DNA of 64,000 nt. Source: JBGSQR01 sp964509295. Its GTDB lineage: Bacteria > Desulfobacterota > Desulfuromonadia > Geobacterales > Pseudopelobacteraceae. The translations under genes were made by a program, and so were the position numbers. The stretch is taken from positions 1 to 64,000 of the forward strand of contig CAZDWS010000012.1 of NCBI GenBank assembly GCA_964509295.1. Reading direction: 5' to 3'. The notes under the pieces are model-generated. The model saw only the letters and a program-made list of their open reading frames with translations, was not told the DNA's origin and made no database searches. This document shows positions 50,989-60,640 of the stretch, one piece after another (position 1 is the stretch's first letter; each line of letters begins with the position of its first letter).

Positions 50989-51935
50989 GTACTAAAGACC
51001 TTTTGTTGATGACCGCGCCGTTGCGCGAAGACTTTAATATTCCCTATCACGAAATAGGTCCAGTTTCGACTCATCCGGCACTTGCATTTGTTTCCGGTCT
51101 GCATGGCGATGAGCTCAACGGAGTTTATATTCTGGCGCGTCTGGCAGATTTTCTTCATGGAGTCGAGTCAGGCCGATTTCCCAAGCTGAAACTGCTCAAA
51201 CGTGTATTGATCATACCTGCTGTTAACGTTTTAGGTGTCAATACATTACGCCGTTCCTGGCCGTTTGACAGTACGGACATGAACCGTATGTTTCCAGGCA
51301 ATCAACTGGGCGAAACCACTCAGCGGATTGCATGCACGGTTCTGGAGGCGACAAAACGGGCAGAATACCGGTTCGATGTACATAGCTCAAATCTGTTTTT
51401 TGAGGAAATGCCCCAGGTGCGCATTTATGATCCCACCCCGGAAGAGCGTCAAACAGCCGGAATGCTGGGACTTAGCGCTGTAATGGAACGTTCCAAAAGC
51501 CCCGTTTTTTCAACCACATTGATGAATGCCTGGAGTTTCTGGCCGGGGCAGAATTTTCTGCTGCAGGTCGGTCAGGCCGGGGCAATTCAACTGCTGCATT
51601 GTCAGCAGGTCTTTCGGGGTCTGGTTAATTTTATGGGCCGGATCGGAGTCCTGGAAGGGGTTGATCTTTCTGAAGCAGAAGAGGAAGCTCTCAGTTTCTC
51701 CCATGAACTTACCAGCAGGGTCTATGCGGAAAGGGCCGGGATGTTTGTATCAGACAAGCAGGTTGGCAGATGGGTCAGCAGAGATCAGGAACTTGGTTAT
51801 ATCTATGACAGTTTCAATGGCAATGTTATCAGCAAGGTGACAGCTCCGGTTTCCGGTTTGTTGACAGGAATTCGCAGACAGCCCATGCTGTTTGAAGGGG
51901 ATCTGCTGCTGAGAATCTGTCGTAAGGCCACTTGA
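50985..51935 (+). CDS. Succinylglutamate desuccinylase/aspartoacylase-family protein, second copy
   Basis: The 316-residue paralogue of the preceding gene keeps HGDE (AFVSGLHGDELNG), the third zinc His in DVHSSN and the DMNRMFPG carboxylate-binding block. Outside these motifs the two sequences differ widely, so they may act on different bonds or as a heteromer. It is the last gene of the five-gene unit and overlaps the first copy by four bases. A strong terminator follows. Confidence 0.9.
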   Translation: MSTKDLLLMTAPLREDFNIPYHEIGPVSTHPALAFVSGLHGDELNGVYILARLADFLHGVESGRFPKLKLLKRVLIIPAVNVLGVNTLRRSWPFDSTDMNRMFPGNQLGETTQRIACTVLEATKRAEYRFDVHSSNLFFEEMPQVRIYDPTPEERQTAGMLGLSAVMERSKSPVFSTTLMNAWSFWPGQNFLLQVGQAGAIQLLHCQQVFRGLVNFMGRIGVLEGVDLSEAEEEALSFSHELTSRVYAERAGMFVSDKQVGRWVSRDQELGYIYDSFNGNVISKVTAPVSGLLTGIRRQPMLFEGDLLLRICRKAT

Positions 51936-51977
51936 AATTGTCTGAATGGATAGCAGGACTAAGTGATAAGAATATGA

Positions 51978-52003
51978 AAGGGCCTGTTGAATGCAGGCCC
52001 TTT
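51978..52003. terminator. Terminator of the ATP-grasp operon
   Basis: AAAGGGCCTG and CAGGCCCTTT pair around TTGAATG, with a T-run after it; it also serves the convergent corA-like gene. Confidence 0.9.
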
Positions 52004-52036
52004 TTTATTGCAGCGATCGTTGAGAATAAAACTCAA

Positions 52037-53335
52037 TTAAATATTTTTCCTGATTGTTGCAGCACTGCTTTTTATCTTTCTTTTTTCAAAATACCGCAGG
52101 CACACATAGGTGATCCAGCCGACCAGTACCATGGCAACTGTGAAGAAAAGATATGCTAATTGCCACGGCATGCCCTGGGTCATCATGGAAAATTCCGACA
52201 TGCCGCCAACTCCGGCAAAGAAGTTGAGCGGCATGAAAATGATACTGATGATTGTCAGCTGCTTGATGACCTTGTTCTGATTAATGTTAACGAAACCGAC
52301 AATGGCGTCCATCAGGAAGTTGATCTTGTTGAACAGAAATGCGGTATGGCCGTCCAGTGATTCGATGTCACGAAGGATCTCTCGCACATCATCATGCTGT
52401 ACATCGGAAAGGAATTTGCCGCGCATCAGGAAGGAGAGGGCGCGCCGGGTGTCCAGAACATTGCGGCGGATGCGTCCGTTCAGATCCTCCTCTTCGGCGA
52501 TGGAGGCAAGGATCTTGGCCGATTCCTCGTCAGTCATATCGTTGCCGTAAACATGCTTGCCCACCGCTTCCAACTCGGAATAAACATCCTCAAGCGCATT
52601 AGCCGAGTACTCCACGTCTGCGGCATAAAGGTCCAGCAGTACATCTTTTGCCTCGGTTACATAACCGGATTGGGCACGGGCACGTAATCGCTGCAGGCGG
52701 AAGACCGGCAGTTCTTCATTGCGGACAGAAAACAGGGTGCCGCTGTGCAGAATAAAGGCGACCATGACGTTGCGTGACTCATCCTCCCGGTCGAGCAGGA
52801 AGTCGGAGTGCAGATGGACTTCGCCGTTATCTTCCACGTAGAAGCGGGCACTGGTTTCCAGGTCGGTCAGTTCCTGCGGATCAGGCAGCTCCACTCCAAA
52901 AATCTCACTGGCCCAGCTAAGCTGCTCTTCCTCGGGAGAGACCAGGTCGACCCAGATCGGTTTTGCCTTGGCCAGATCCTTGCGGGTTTCAATCGGGATC
53001 TGGCGCAGGCGTCCTTCAAAAAGGTCGAAAACCCGGATCTGGGTACTCTCAATCCTTGGTTCGGCCTCAAAGAGTAATTCAACGCGCACCGAGTCTTCGA
53101 TTTCAAGCAGGATTTCTTCTTTTCTTGCGTCAGGTGTGAGTTGCCAGACAATTTGCCGCTCATCATCGGAAAGTTCTTCCAGAATCCGTGCTATTGGGCC
53201 AGTTGCAAGCTGGTGTAACAGATTTTCCAGTTCAACGTCGTGTTGAGGAAAATCCTCGGTCTCAATTTGCTGGTGACGTTCAATTAACGTCTTTATCTGA
53301 GAAAGGTGCAGTTGTAAGGATTCATTATTATTCAT
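52037..53335 (-). CDS. CorA-family transporter with N-terminal MgtE_N-like domain
   Basis: The 432-residue protein is longer than a typical CorA (about 320-350). Residues about 35-95 (LATGPIARILEELSDDERQ) resemble the MgtE cytoplasmic N domain. The CorA cytoplasmic domain follows, then two TM helices near the C-terminus (ISIIFMPLNFFAGVGG and LAYLFFTVAMVLVGWITYV). The loop signature GMN, needed for Mg2+ uptake in CorA, reads GMS here. It may therefore differ in ion choice or direction. GAGGCACAA precedes the ATG. Confidence 0.87.
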   Translation of the reverse strand: MNNNESLQLHLSQIKTLIERHQQIETEDFPQHDVELENLLHQLATGPIARILEELSDDERQIVWQLTPDARKEEILLEIEDSVRVELLFEAEPRIESTQIRVFDLFEGRLRQIPIETRKDLAKAKPIWVDLVSPEEEQLSWASEIFGVELPDPQELTDLETSARFYVEDNGEVHLHSDFLLDREDESRNVMVAFILHSGTLFSVRNEELPVFRLQRLRARAQSGYVTEAKDVLLDLYAADVEYSANALEDVYSELEAVGKHVYGNDMTDEESAKILASIAEEEDLNGRIRRNVLDTRRALSFLMRGKFLSDVQHDDVREILRDIESLDGHTAFLFNKINFLMDAIVGFVNINQNKVIKQLTIISIIFMPLNFFAGVGGMSEFSMMTQGMPWQLAYLFFTVAMVLVGWITYVCLRYFEKRKIKSSAATIRKNI

Positions 53336-53775
53336 TTGTGCCTCTGCAGCGACAGCTATTAAAATTTGAATGTATTTTGACTATGAGGGGATGCCGCTAA
53401 GTAGGGTTATAGCAGAAATCTATGCCAATATAGATGATTAAAATCAATCGTGCAATTAATAGCTTCAGCTTACATTTTTTTTAAATATAATCTGATAACA
53501 GCATATGATTTCACATGAATATTAAATTGGAAGAAAGTTACAAGTAGGTTAATTTTTTGTCAAAGTTGGGAGTAAATTAATATTAAACTGCTTGACAGGG
53601 GTGTTGCCTAAAAACTGTTCAAACTAACAAAACAGGCTGAAATACAAGTAGTTATATCGCGCATTCAACTGGTTTTCAACAGGAACTGTGGAGAAGTCAA
53701 TACGCCACTGTCAGGATTGAGTCATGGCCAGAAATTGTGAAAATAATTTTGATAAAAATTGTCAGGCGCGAATGA
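53336..53775. other. AT-rich non-coding stretch upstream of corA-like gene
   Basis: About 440 bases with no credible gene. It should contain the promoter of the minus-strand corA-like gene. No strong hairpin is seen before the terminator at 53776. Confidence 0.45.
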
Positions 53776-53806
53776 AACCGGGCTAGCATTTCTGCTAACC
53801 CGGGTT
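53776..53806 (-). terminator. Terminator of gltD
   Basis: AACCCGGGTTAGCA and TGCTAGCCCGGTTT pair on the minus strand around GAAA, with one mismatch, about 30 bases after the gltD stop. Confidence 0.75.
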
Positions 53807-53837
53807 ATGGTTGATAGTCATTGTATTGAATAGATAA

Positions 53838-55322
53838 TCAGGGAAGTTCTGTCTCACCCATCAGGTAACGGTCGCACTCGCGTGCTGCACCGCGTCCCTC
53901 ATTTATGGCCCAAACAACCAGGCTCTGGCCGCGTCGGCAGTCTCCGGCAGCAAAAACACCGGGTATGCTGGTGGCAAAACTCCCAAGTTCCGCTTTGATA
54001 TTGCTGCGCGCATCCCGTTCAACTCCCAGCGAGTCAAGCAGTGGCTGTTCCGGTCCAAGAAAGCCCATGGCCAGCAGTACAAGGCCGGCAGGTCGCACCT
54101 GCTCGGTTCCTGGTACCGGTGTGGGAACAAACTGGCTCTTGTCGTTCTTGTTCCAGGAAATTTGAACGGTATGTACGGCAGTTACATTTCCGTCAGCATC
54201 ACCCTCAAACTTTGTGGCAGTATTCAGGTATACGCGCGGGTCAGCTCCAAACTTTGCTTCAGCTTCTTCCTGGCCATAATCCATTTTGTGGGTTTTAGGC
54301 CATTCTGGCCATGGGTTGTTATCGGCACGAACCAGTGGGGACTGGGGCATGATTTCCAGCTGGGCAACCGTGTTGCAGCCATGACGCATTGAGGTACCTA
54401 CACAGTCGGTTCCGGTGTCGCCACCGCCGATGATGATGACATCCTTGCCCTTGGCGGAGATGAAGTCAGATCCCGGATTCAGGACCGCCTTGGTGTTGGC
54501 GGTCAGGAAGTCCATGGCAAAGTGGATCCCTTTCAGAGAACGCCCTTCAATCGGGAGGTCGCGCGGCAGAGTGGCACCGGTGGTCAGTACAATGGCATCG
54601 AATTCCTGGCGCAGTTTTTCCACAGGATAGGCGCTGCCGCCAATTGCCGTATTGCAGATAAAGTTGATGCCTTCGGCTTCCATAAGCTTGATGCGACGCA
54701 GTACAACTTCACGTTTGTCCAGCTTCATATTGGGAATGCCGTACATCAGCAGGCCGCCGGGGAGGTCAGCACGCTCGAATACGGTAACACTGTGCCCGAC
54801 TTTATTGAGCTGGGCCGCTGCGGCCAATCCCGAAGGACCTGAACCTACCACAGCCACCTTTTTACCGGTTCGCATCTTGGGAGGAGCAGGAACAATCCAG
54901 CCTTCCTTCCAGCCCCGGTCAACAATACTTACTTCAATGTTCTTGATGGTTACGGGCGGTTCGCCCTGCATGCCGACCGTACAGGCTCCTTCACAGGGAG
55001 CAGGGCAGACACGTCCGGTAAACTCCGGGAAATTGTTGGTCCGGTGCAGACGGTCCAAGGCCTGTTTCCAGAGGCCCCGATAGACCAGGTCGTTCCACTC
55101 CGGGATCAGGTTGTTGATCGGGCAGCCGCTGGCCATGCCGCTCAGCAGGTTGCCGGTGTGGCAGAACGGTATGCCGCAATCCATGCAGCGGGCACCTTGG
55201 GTGCGGAGTTTGTCCTCCGGCATATGCAGGTGAAATTCGTTCCAGTCTTTGATTCGCTCCTGGGCATCCCGGTCAGCTGGCAGCTCCCGAAGGTATTCCA
55301 TAAATCCTGTTGGTTTTCCCAT
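53838..55322 (-). CDS. gltD: Glutamate synthase small subunit
   Basis: The 494-residue protein transfers electrons from NADPH to the large subunit. The N-terminal Fe-S segment reads GARCMDCGIPFCHTG...GCPINNLIPEW. It has two dinucleotide-binding folds: GSGPSGLAAAAQL for FAD and GGGDTGTDCVGT for NADPH. The C-terminus contains GVFAAGDCRRGQSLVV. AGGAAACGACT precedes the ATG. It is downstream of gltB with a 222-base gap that holds an octamer repeat, so it is probably co-transcribed with read-through. Confidence 0.95.
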   Translation of the reverse strand: MGKPTGFMEYLRELPADRDAQERIKDWNEFHLHMPEDKLRTQGARCMDCGIPFCHTGNLLSGMASGCPINNLIPEWNDLVYRGLWKQALDRLHRTNNFPEFTGRVCPAPCEGACTVGMQGEPPVTIKNIEVSIVDRGWKEGWIVPAPPKMRTGKKVAVVGSGPSGLAAAAQLNKVGHSVTVFERADLPGGLLMYGIPNMKLDKREVVLRRIKLMEAEGINFICNTAIGGSAYPVEKLRQEFDAIVLTTGATLPRDLPIEGRSLKGIHFAMDFLTANTKAVLNPGSDFISAKGKDVIIIGGGDTGTDCVGTSMRHGCNTVAQLEIMPQSPLVRADNNPWPEWPKTHKMDYGQEEAEAKFGADPRVYLNTATKFEGDADGNVTAVHTVQISWNKNDKSQFVPTPVPGTEQVRPAGLVLLAMGFLGPEQPLLDSLGVERDARSNIKAELGSFATSIPGVFAAGDCRRGQSLVVWAINEGRGAARECDRYLMGETELP

Positions 55323-55391
55323 AGTCGTTTCCTATATCGTTAATTGGTTAAAGTAAACATAACTGTACAGCTCTTTAAAAACAAACCATTG

Positions 55392-55505
55392 ATCACGCAA
55401 AGCCGCAAAGAAGCAAAGAAAAACATAGGTAGAAACAAAAAAGTCTAAACTACTGGTTAAATATTTGTTTTTGAATCTCTTGGCGTCTTCGCGTCTTTGC
55501 GTGAG
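55392..55505. repeat. Octamer-based inverted repeat between gltB and gltD
   Basis: The left arm is TCACGCAAAG-CCGCAAAG-AAGCAAAG (55393-55419) and the right arm is CTTGGCGT-CTTCGCGT-CTTTGCGTGA (55479-55505). Both are tandem eight-base units and are inverted relative to each other, about 60 bases apart. It lies in the gltB-gltD spacer. Similar ACGCAAAG units occur in many bacterial genomes; I recall this only as a pattern. Confidence 0.65.
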
Positions 55506-55544
55506 ATGCCTTTAGTCTTTGATCTAATAATTGCAAATAGCGAA

Positions 55545-58500
55545 TCAGGCTTTACCTGCTGCCGAGTTTTCTTCGAATGCTGCCGCCAGGGCATCATCAC
55601 CGCTCAAACCTGCAGCAGTGGCACGAGCCAGCGCCTGCAGCACACGTTTGTAATCCATAGGCATGACTTTGATGAACTTACCGGAATATTCAGCCCAGTT
55701 GGATAGTATTGCCGCAGCTTTAGCACTTCCGGTGCGATCCTTGTGCTGTTCGATCATACTCTTCAAAGTCGTCAGATCGTCACTATCAAGTTGTTCCAGC
55801 GCTGACATCTCTGTGTTGCAGTGGTTGGAAAAATCACCCTGCTCATCCAGCACATAAGCGACACCGCCGCTCATACCTGCGGCAAAGTTACGTCCGGTAG
55901 CTCCCAAAACTGCCACGGTTCCGCCGGTCATATATTCGCAGCCATGATCTCCAACCCCTTCTACTACCGCGTTGACACCAGAGTTTCTGACACCGAAACG
56001 TTCACCAGCCATGCCGCAGATGTAGACAGTTCCGCTTGTGGCGCCGTAAAGGGCCACATTGCCGGTGATGATGTTTTCTTCTGCTTTGAAGGTTGAAGCG
56101 GCTGATGGGTAAAGAACGATGGTTCCCCCGCTCAGGCCTTTGCCCAGATAGTCGTTGGCGTCACCAACAAGTTCCAGCGTCATCCCTTTGGGGGTAAACG
56201 CACCAAAGCTTTGTCCGGCAGAGCCGATGAAGCGGAGGTTGACGGTTCCTTCAGGTAGTCCGTCTGAACCGTGGTTGCGGGTAATTTCGTTACCGACAAT
56301 CGTGCCCACAACCCGGTCAATATTGGTGATGGGTAGTTCGGCAGAAACCTTTTCTCCACACTCAATTGCCGGTTTGCAGATATCCAGCAGTTTGGTCATG
56401 TCCATGGATTTCTCCAGGCCATGATCCTGCAGTTCGATGCAGTATGTGCTGTTTGAAGGCGATCTCTCCGGGCTGTAGAGCAGGTTGGAGAAGTCGATTC
56501 CCTTTGCTTTCCAGTGCTGGATGGCGCTCTTTGGTTCCAGGTCGCTGACGCGGCCAACCATCTCGTTAAAGGAGCGGTAGCCAAGCTGCGCCATGAGTTC
56601 CCGGACCTCCTGGGCAACAAAACGCATGAAATTGACCACATACTCCGGCTTGCCGGCGAATTTGGCCCTCAAGGCCGGATCTTGTGTGGCAACACCGGCA
56701 GGGCAGGTATTACTGTGGCAGACACGCATCATTACGCAGCCAAGAGTTACCAGCGGTGCGGTGGCAAAGCCGAATTCCTCGGCACCCAGCAGGGCTGCGA
56801 TAACAACATCGCGTCCGGTCTTTAGCTGACCATCAACCTCGATGGTGATACGGCTGCGCAGGTTATTCAGCATCAGGGTCTGGTGGGTTTCAGCTAGGCC
56901 GAGTTCCCATGGCAGACCGGCGTGTTTGATACTGGAAATCGGTGAAGCTCCGGTTCCGCCATCGAAACCGCTGATCAGGACTACATCGGCATGGGCCTTG
57001 GCAACACCTGCGGCAATCGTGCCGACGCCGACTTCGGAAACCAGTTTAACGCTGATGCGGGCGCGACGATTGGCGTTCTTCAGATCATGGATCAATTCGG
57101 CAAGATCCTCGATGGAGTAGATGTCATGGTGCGGCGGTGGTGATACCAAGCCGACACCCGGAGTTGTATGGCGAGTCTTGGCTACCCATGGATAAACCTT
57201 GGAGCCTGGAAGTTCGCCGCCCTCACCAGGCTTGGCACCCTGGGCCATTTTGATCTGGATTTCGCGAGCATTGGTCAGGTAGTTGCTGGTAACGCCGAAA
57301 CGACCGGAAGCTACCTGCTTGATAGCGCTGTTCTTTGAGTCTCCTTGTTCGTTGGTCCAGCTGAAACGGGCCGGGTCTTCGCCACCCTCGCCGGTGTTGG
57401 AACGACCACCGATGCGGTTCATGGCGATGGCCAGCGCCTCGTGGGCCTCTTGGCTGATGGAGCCGTAGGACATGGCGCCGGTTTTGAAACGCTTCATGAT
57501 TGTTTCAATCGGCTCTACCTCTTCAATCGGGATCGAAGTGCGTTTTTTGAAGTCCAGCAGGCCGCGCAGGGTGTAGTGACGTGTGCTCTGTTCGTCGATC
57601 AGTGTGGAGAACTTTTTGAACTCCTGGTAATCATTGTTGCGGGTCGATGTCTGCAGCGACTGGATAGTTAGAGGATTGAACAGATGCTCCTCACCATCTT
57701 TACGCCATTGGAACTGGCCGCCCGGATCAAGAGTCGGTTCACTGGCAACACGCTTCGGGTAGGCCTTGCGGTGACGGACCAGCAGCTCTGCGGCAATGGC
57801 GTTTATATCGGCGCCGCCAATACGGGAAGGTGTCCAGGTGAAATACTTGTCAACAAGGGAGTTGTGCAGGCCGACCGCTTCAAAAATCTGGGCGCCGCGA
57901 TAACTCTGTACTGTTGAGATACCCATTTTGGCCATGGTCTTCACAACACCTTTGATGGATGCCTTGAGGAAGTTTTTGACCGCTTTTTTGTGATCCATAG
58001 CGGGAAGCATGCCTGTCTTAATCATGTCATCCAGTGTTTCGAAAGCCAGATAGGGGTTGATGGCATTGGCGCCATAACCGAGCAACACTGAGAAATGATG
58101 TACGGCACGCGGCTCACCCGATTCCAGTACCAGCGAAACGCTGGCGCGCTTGTCGTTGCGAATCAGATAGTGATGCAGGCCGGCAACCGCCAGCAGGGAA
58201 GGAATAGCAGCGAATTCCTCATTTACACCGCGATCGGAGAGGATCAGGATGTTGGCACCGTTTTCATTTTGAAGGGATGCCTCGCTGAACAACTCTTCCA
58301 GGGCTCTTTCCATACCTTCAACACCATCGGCTGCCTTGAATAACAGCGGCAGCGTGACCGGTTTGAAACCAGGCAGGTTCAGGTGACGCAGTTTTTCAAG
58401 TTCCTCATTGCAGATGATCGGTTGTTCCAGTTCGATCATGCGGGCGCTGGCTGCTGTGGGATCAAGCAGATTGGCCTCAGATCCGATCAGAGTCGTTGTG

Positions 58501-60122
58501 GATGTAATGATCTCTTCGCGGATAGGGTCAATCGGTGGATTGGTGACCTGGGCAAAAAGCTGGTGGAAATAGTTGTAGAGCAGTTGGGCATGGTTGGAAA
58601 GAACCGCCAGCGGAGTGTCTGTTCCCATGGAGCCCAACGGTTGCGCCCCGCTTTTTGCCATGGGGCCGATAACCACATCCAGGTCTTCAAATGTATATCC
58701 AAAGGCATGCTGGCGCAGCACTACGGTGGCGTGGTCCGGTTCGTGGACGCTTGGCGCATCGGGAAGATCATTGAGAATCAGGCGGTTTTCCTTCAGCCAT
58801 TCTCCATAGGGGTTGGCATCTGCAAGTTGCTGTTTGATTTCCTCGTCCGGAATGATGCGTCCCTGTTCCGTATCCACCAGAAACATCTTGCCCGGTTGCA
58901 GACGTCCTTTCTTGATTACCTTCTCCGGTGGAATCGGGAGGACGCCGGCTTCAGATGCCATTACCACCATGTCGTCGCTGGTAATATAGTAGCGGCAAGG
59001 GCGGAGGCCGTTTCTGTCCAGGGTTGCGCCGATGACGCGTCCGTCGGTGAAGGCAACAGCTGCCGGCCCATCCCACGGTTCCATAATACAGGAGTGGTAC
59101 TCGTAGAAGGCGCGTTTTTCCTTACTCATTCCTTCGTGGTTTTCCCACGGTTCGGGTACCATCATCATTACAGCGTGTGGCAATGAACGTCCGGCCATAA
59201 CCAGCAGTTCAAGGCAGTTGTCAAACATGGCAGAGTCGGAGCCGTTGGCGTTAATGATCGGCAGTGCCTTTTTGATGTCTTCACCGAACAGTTCACTGTT
59301 GAAAAGAGGCTGGCGGGCATTCATCCAGTTGACATTGCCGCGCAGGGTGTTGATTTCACCGTTGTGGGCCAGGTAGTGATAGGGGTGGGCACGGTCCCAG
59401 CTTGGAAAGGTGTTGGTCGAGAAACGGGAATGCACCAGTGCCAATGCGGAAACCATGTCCGGGTCGCGCAGGTCCGGAAAATAACGGTCAACCTGCCCAG
59501 GCATCAGCATCCCTTTATAGATGATGGTTTTGGTTGAAATACTGGATACATACCAGTAACCGTCCACCTCGGTGTCCCGAATCTCGTGGATGGCGCGCTG
59601 GTTAATAATGTATAGTTTGCGGTTGAACGCTGCTTCGTCACAGGAGGCATTGCCCGGCTTGAGGAAAAGTTGACGCACGAACGGTTCGCCGTCCTTGGCA
59701 GTGTTGCCAAGGAGGTAGTTGTCCGTAGGGACGTCGCGCCAGCCGATAACCACGGCGCCTTCTTCCGTAACGATCCTCTCCATAAGGTGAGTTGCGTTGA
59801 TACGTTCTTCTGCATCAGGGGAGGCAAAAACCATTGCGACGCCATAGTGACCCGGTTCTGGCAGTTCAAAGCCAAGTGGCGCGCAGACCTTGCGCAGAAA
59901 TGCGTCCGGCAACTGTAGCAGGATACCTGCACCGTCACCCGTATTGTGCTCGCTGCCAACTGCACCGCGATGGTCCAGGTTGGTTAGTACGGTCAGTGCC
60001 TGTTGTACGATTTCATGGGTTTTCTTTCCGGTGATATTGGCCACGAAGCCGACACCGCAGGCATCATGCTCAAATTGTGGATCGTACAGTCCCTGCTTTT
60101 TTGGTAATCCGTTAGTTTTCAT
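55545..60122 (-). CDS. gltB: Glutamate synthase large subunit
   Basis: The 1525-residue protein makes glutamate from glutamine and 2-oxoglutarate. After a 21-residue propeptide the N-terminal nucleophile is Cys22 (EHDACGVGF). The class II glutaminase domain covers about 22-430. The FMN barrel with a central domain follows (about 480-1210), with the 3Fe-4S cluster in CVMMRVCHSNTCPAGVATQD. The C-terminal beta-helix (about 1270-1500) has Gly-rich repeats. AAGGGTTGCAAA precedes the ATG. The many short reading frames on the other strand are not genes. Confidence 0.97.
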   Translation of the reverse strand: MKTNGLPKKQGLYDPQFEHDACGVGFVANITGKKTHEIVQQALTVLTNLDHRGAVGSEHNTGDGAGILLQLPDAFLRKVCAPLGFELPEPGHYGVAMVFASPDAEERINATHLMERIVTEEGAVVIGWRDVPTDNYLLGNTAKDGEPFVRQLFLKPGNASCDEAAFNRKLYIINQRAIHEIRDTEVDGYWYVSSISTKTIIYKGMLMPGQVDRYFPDLRDPDMVSALALVHSRFSTNTFPSWDRAHPYHYLAHNGEINTLRGNVNWMNARQPLFNSELFGEDIKKALPIINANGSDSAMFDNCLELLVMAGRSLPHAVMMMVPEPWENHEGMSKEKRAFYEYHSCIMEPWDGPAAVAFTDGRVIGATLDRNGLRPCRYYITSDDMVVMASEAGVLPIPPEKVIKKGRLQPGKMFLVDTEQGRIIPDEEIKQQLADANPYGEWLKENRLILNDLPDAPSVHEPDHATVVLRQHAFGYTFEDLDVVIGPMAKSGAQPLGSMGTDTPLAVLSNHAQLLYNYFHQLFAQVTNPPIDPIREEIITSTTTLIGSEANLLDPTAASARMIELEQPIICNEELEKLRHLNLPGFKPVTLPLLFKAADGVEGMERALEELFSEASLQNENGANILILSDRGVNEEFAAIPSLLAVAGLHHYLIRNDKRASVSLVLESGEPRAVHHFSVLLGYGANAINPYLAFETLDDMIKTGMLPAMDHKKAVKNFLKASIKGVVKTMAKMGISTVQSYRGAQIFEAVGLHNSLVDKYFTWTPSRIGGADINAIAAELLVRHRKAYPKRVASEPTLDPGGQFQWRKDGEEHLFNPLTIQSLQTSTRNNDYQEFKKFSTLIDEQSTRHYTLRGLLDFKKRTSIPIEEVEPIETIMKRFKTGAMSYGSISQEAHEALAIAMNRIGGRSNTGEGGEDPARFSWTNEQGDSKNSAIKQVASGRFGVTSNYLTNAREIQIKMAQGAKPGEGGELPGSKVYPWVAKTRHTTPGVGLVSPPPHHDIYSIEDLAELIHDLKNANRRARISVKLVSEVGVGTIAAGVAKAHADVVLISGFDGGTGASPISSIKHAGLPWELGLAETHQTLMLNNLRSRITIEVDGQLKTGRDVVIAALLGAEEFGFATAPLVTLGCVMMRVCHSNTCPAGVATQDPALRAKFAGKPEYVVNFMRFVAQEVRELMAQLGYRSFNEMVGRVSDLEPKSAIQHWKAKGIDFSNLLYSPERSPSNSTYCIELQDHGLEKSMDMTKLLDICKPAIECGEKVSAELPITNIDRVVGTIVGNEITRNHGSDGLPEGTVNLRFIGSAGQSFGAFTPKGMTLELVGDANDYLGKGLSGGTIVLYPSAASTFKAEENIITGNVALYGATSGTVYICGMAGERFGVRNSGVNAVVEGVGDHGCEYMTGGTVAVLGATGRNFAAGMSGGVAYVLDEQGDFSNHCNTEMSALEQLDSDDLTTLKSMIEQHKDRTGSAKAAAILSNWAEYSGKFIKVMPMDYKRVLQALARATAAGLSGDDALAAAFEENSAAGKA

Positions 60123-60640
60123 TTTGCAACCCTTATAAGTAAAAGTGATTCTTCTGTGGCTGTTTGTTGTTCTGTGGGAAATAGTCAGTCTTTTTTAAAT
60201 AGGAATTGTGTTGTATAGGTATCGCGAAATATTTATTTAGCAACCTGTGTGCCTAATATTGACTGCATGACAATAATATTTAAAAACAACGTTAAATCAG
60301 TACCCAATTTACGTAGTTTTGTCTGATTCTAATATTGTAATTGATTTTGGAAATGTTGTTGTGTTGGTTAATTACATATGTGTGTAACATATGGTCTGGC
60401 GTTAAAGGCTGTGTCTGGTAGTTTTTTATGCCGAGATAGCTCTAGTTAAATAGTTTCTTATTTGTTTTTGGATAGTGTTGTGTGTAAATGTAATATCTGT
60501 CAGGCTTTATAACTCTACAGTTGACCGGAATGCGGCTTGACTTTGTTTGATTGCTTGTGATATGGAAATTTGATAAATATCAGCATGTTATAGAGGTGTA
60601 GCAATTTACAAATAAAATATCCCAAGGGAGGCATTTGCAT
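60123..60640. promoter_or_regulatory. Divergent region between gltB and acyl-CoA ligase gene
   Basis: This 518-base AT-rich region should contain both promoters. ACATATGT at 60374-60381 and ACATATG at 60387-60393 form a pair of half-palindromic boxes, a possible operator. TTGACT at 60540 and an extended TGTGATAT about 17 bases later could be a promoter for the ligase. No gene is seen. Confidence 0.45.

Noticed and set aside
55545..60122. Long open frames on the plus strand across gltB (up to 267 codons)
   Set aside because: They are shadows of a highly conserved gene, without ribosome-binding sites or recognisable domains.
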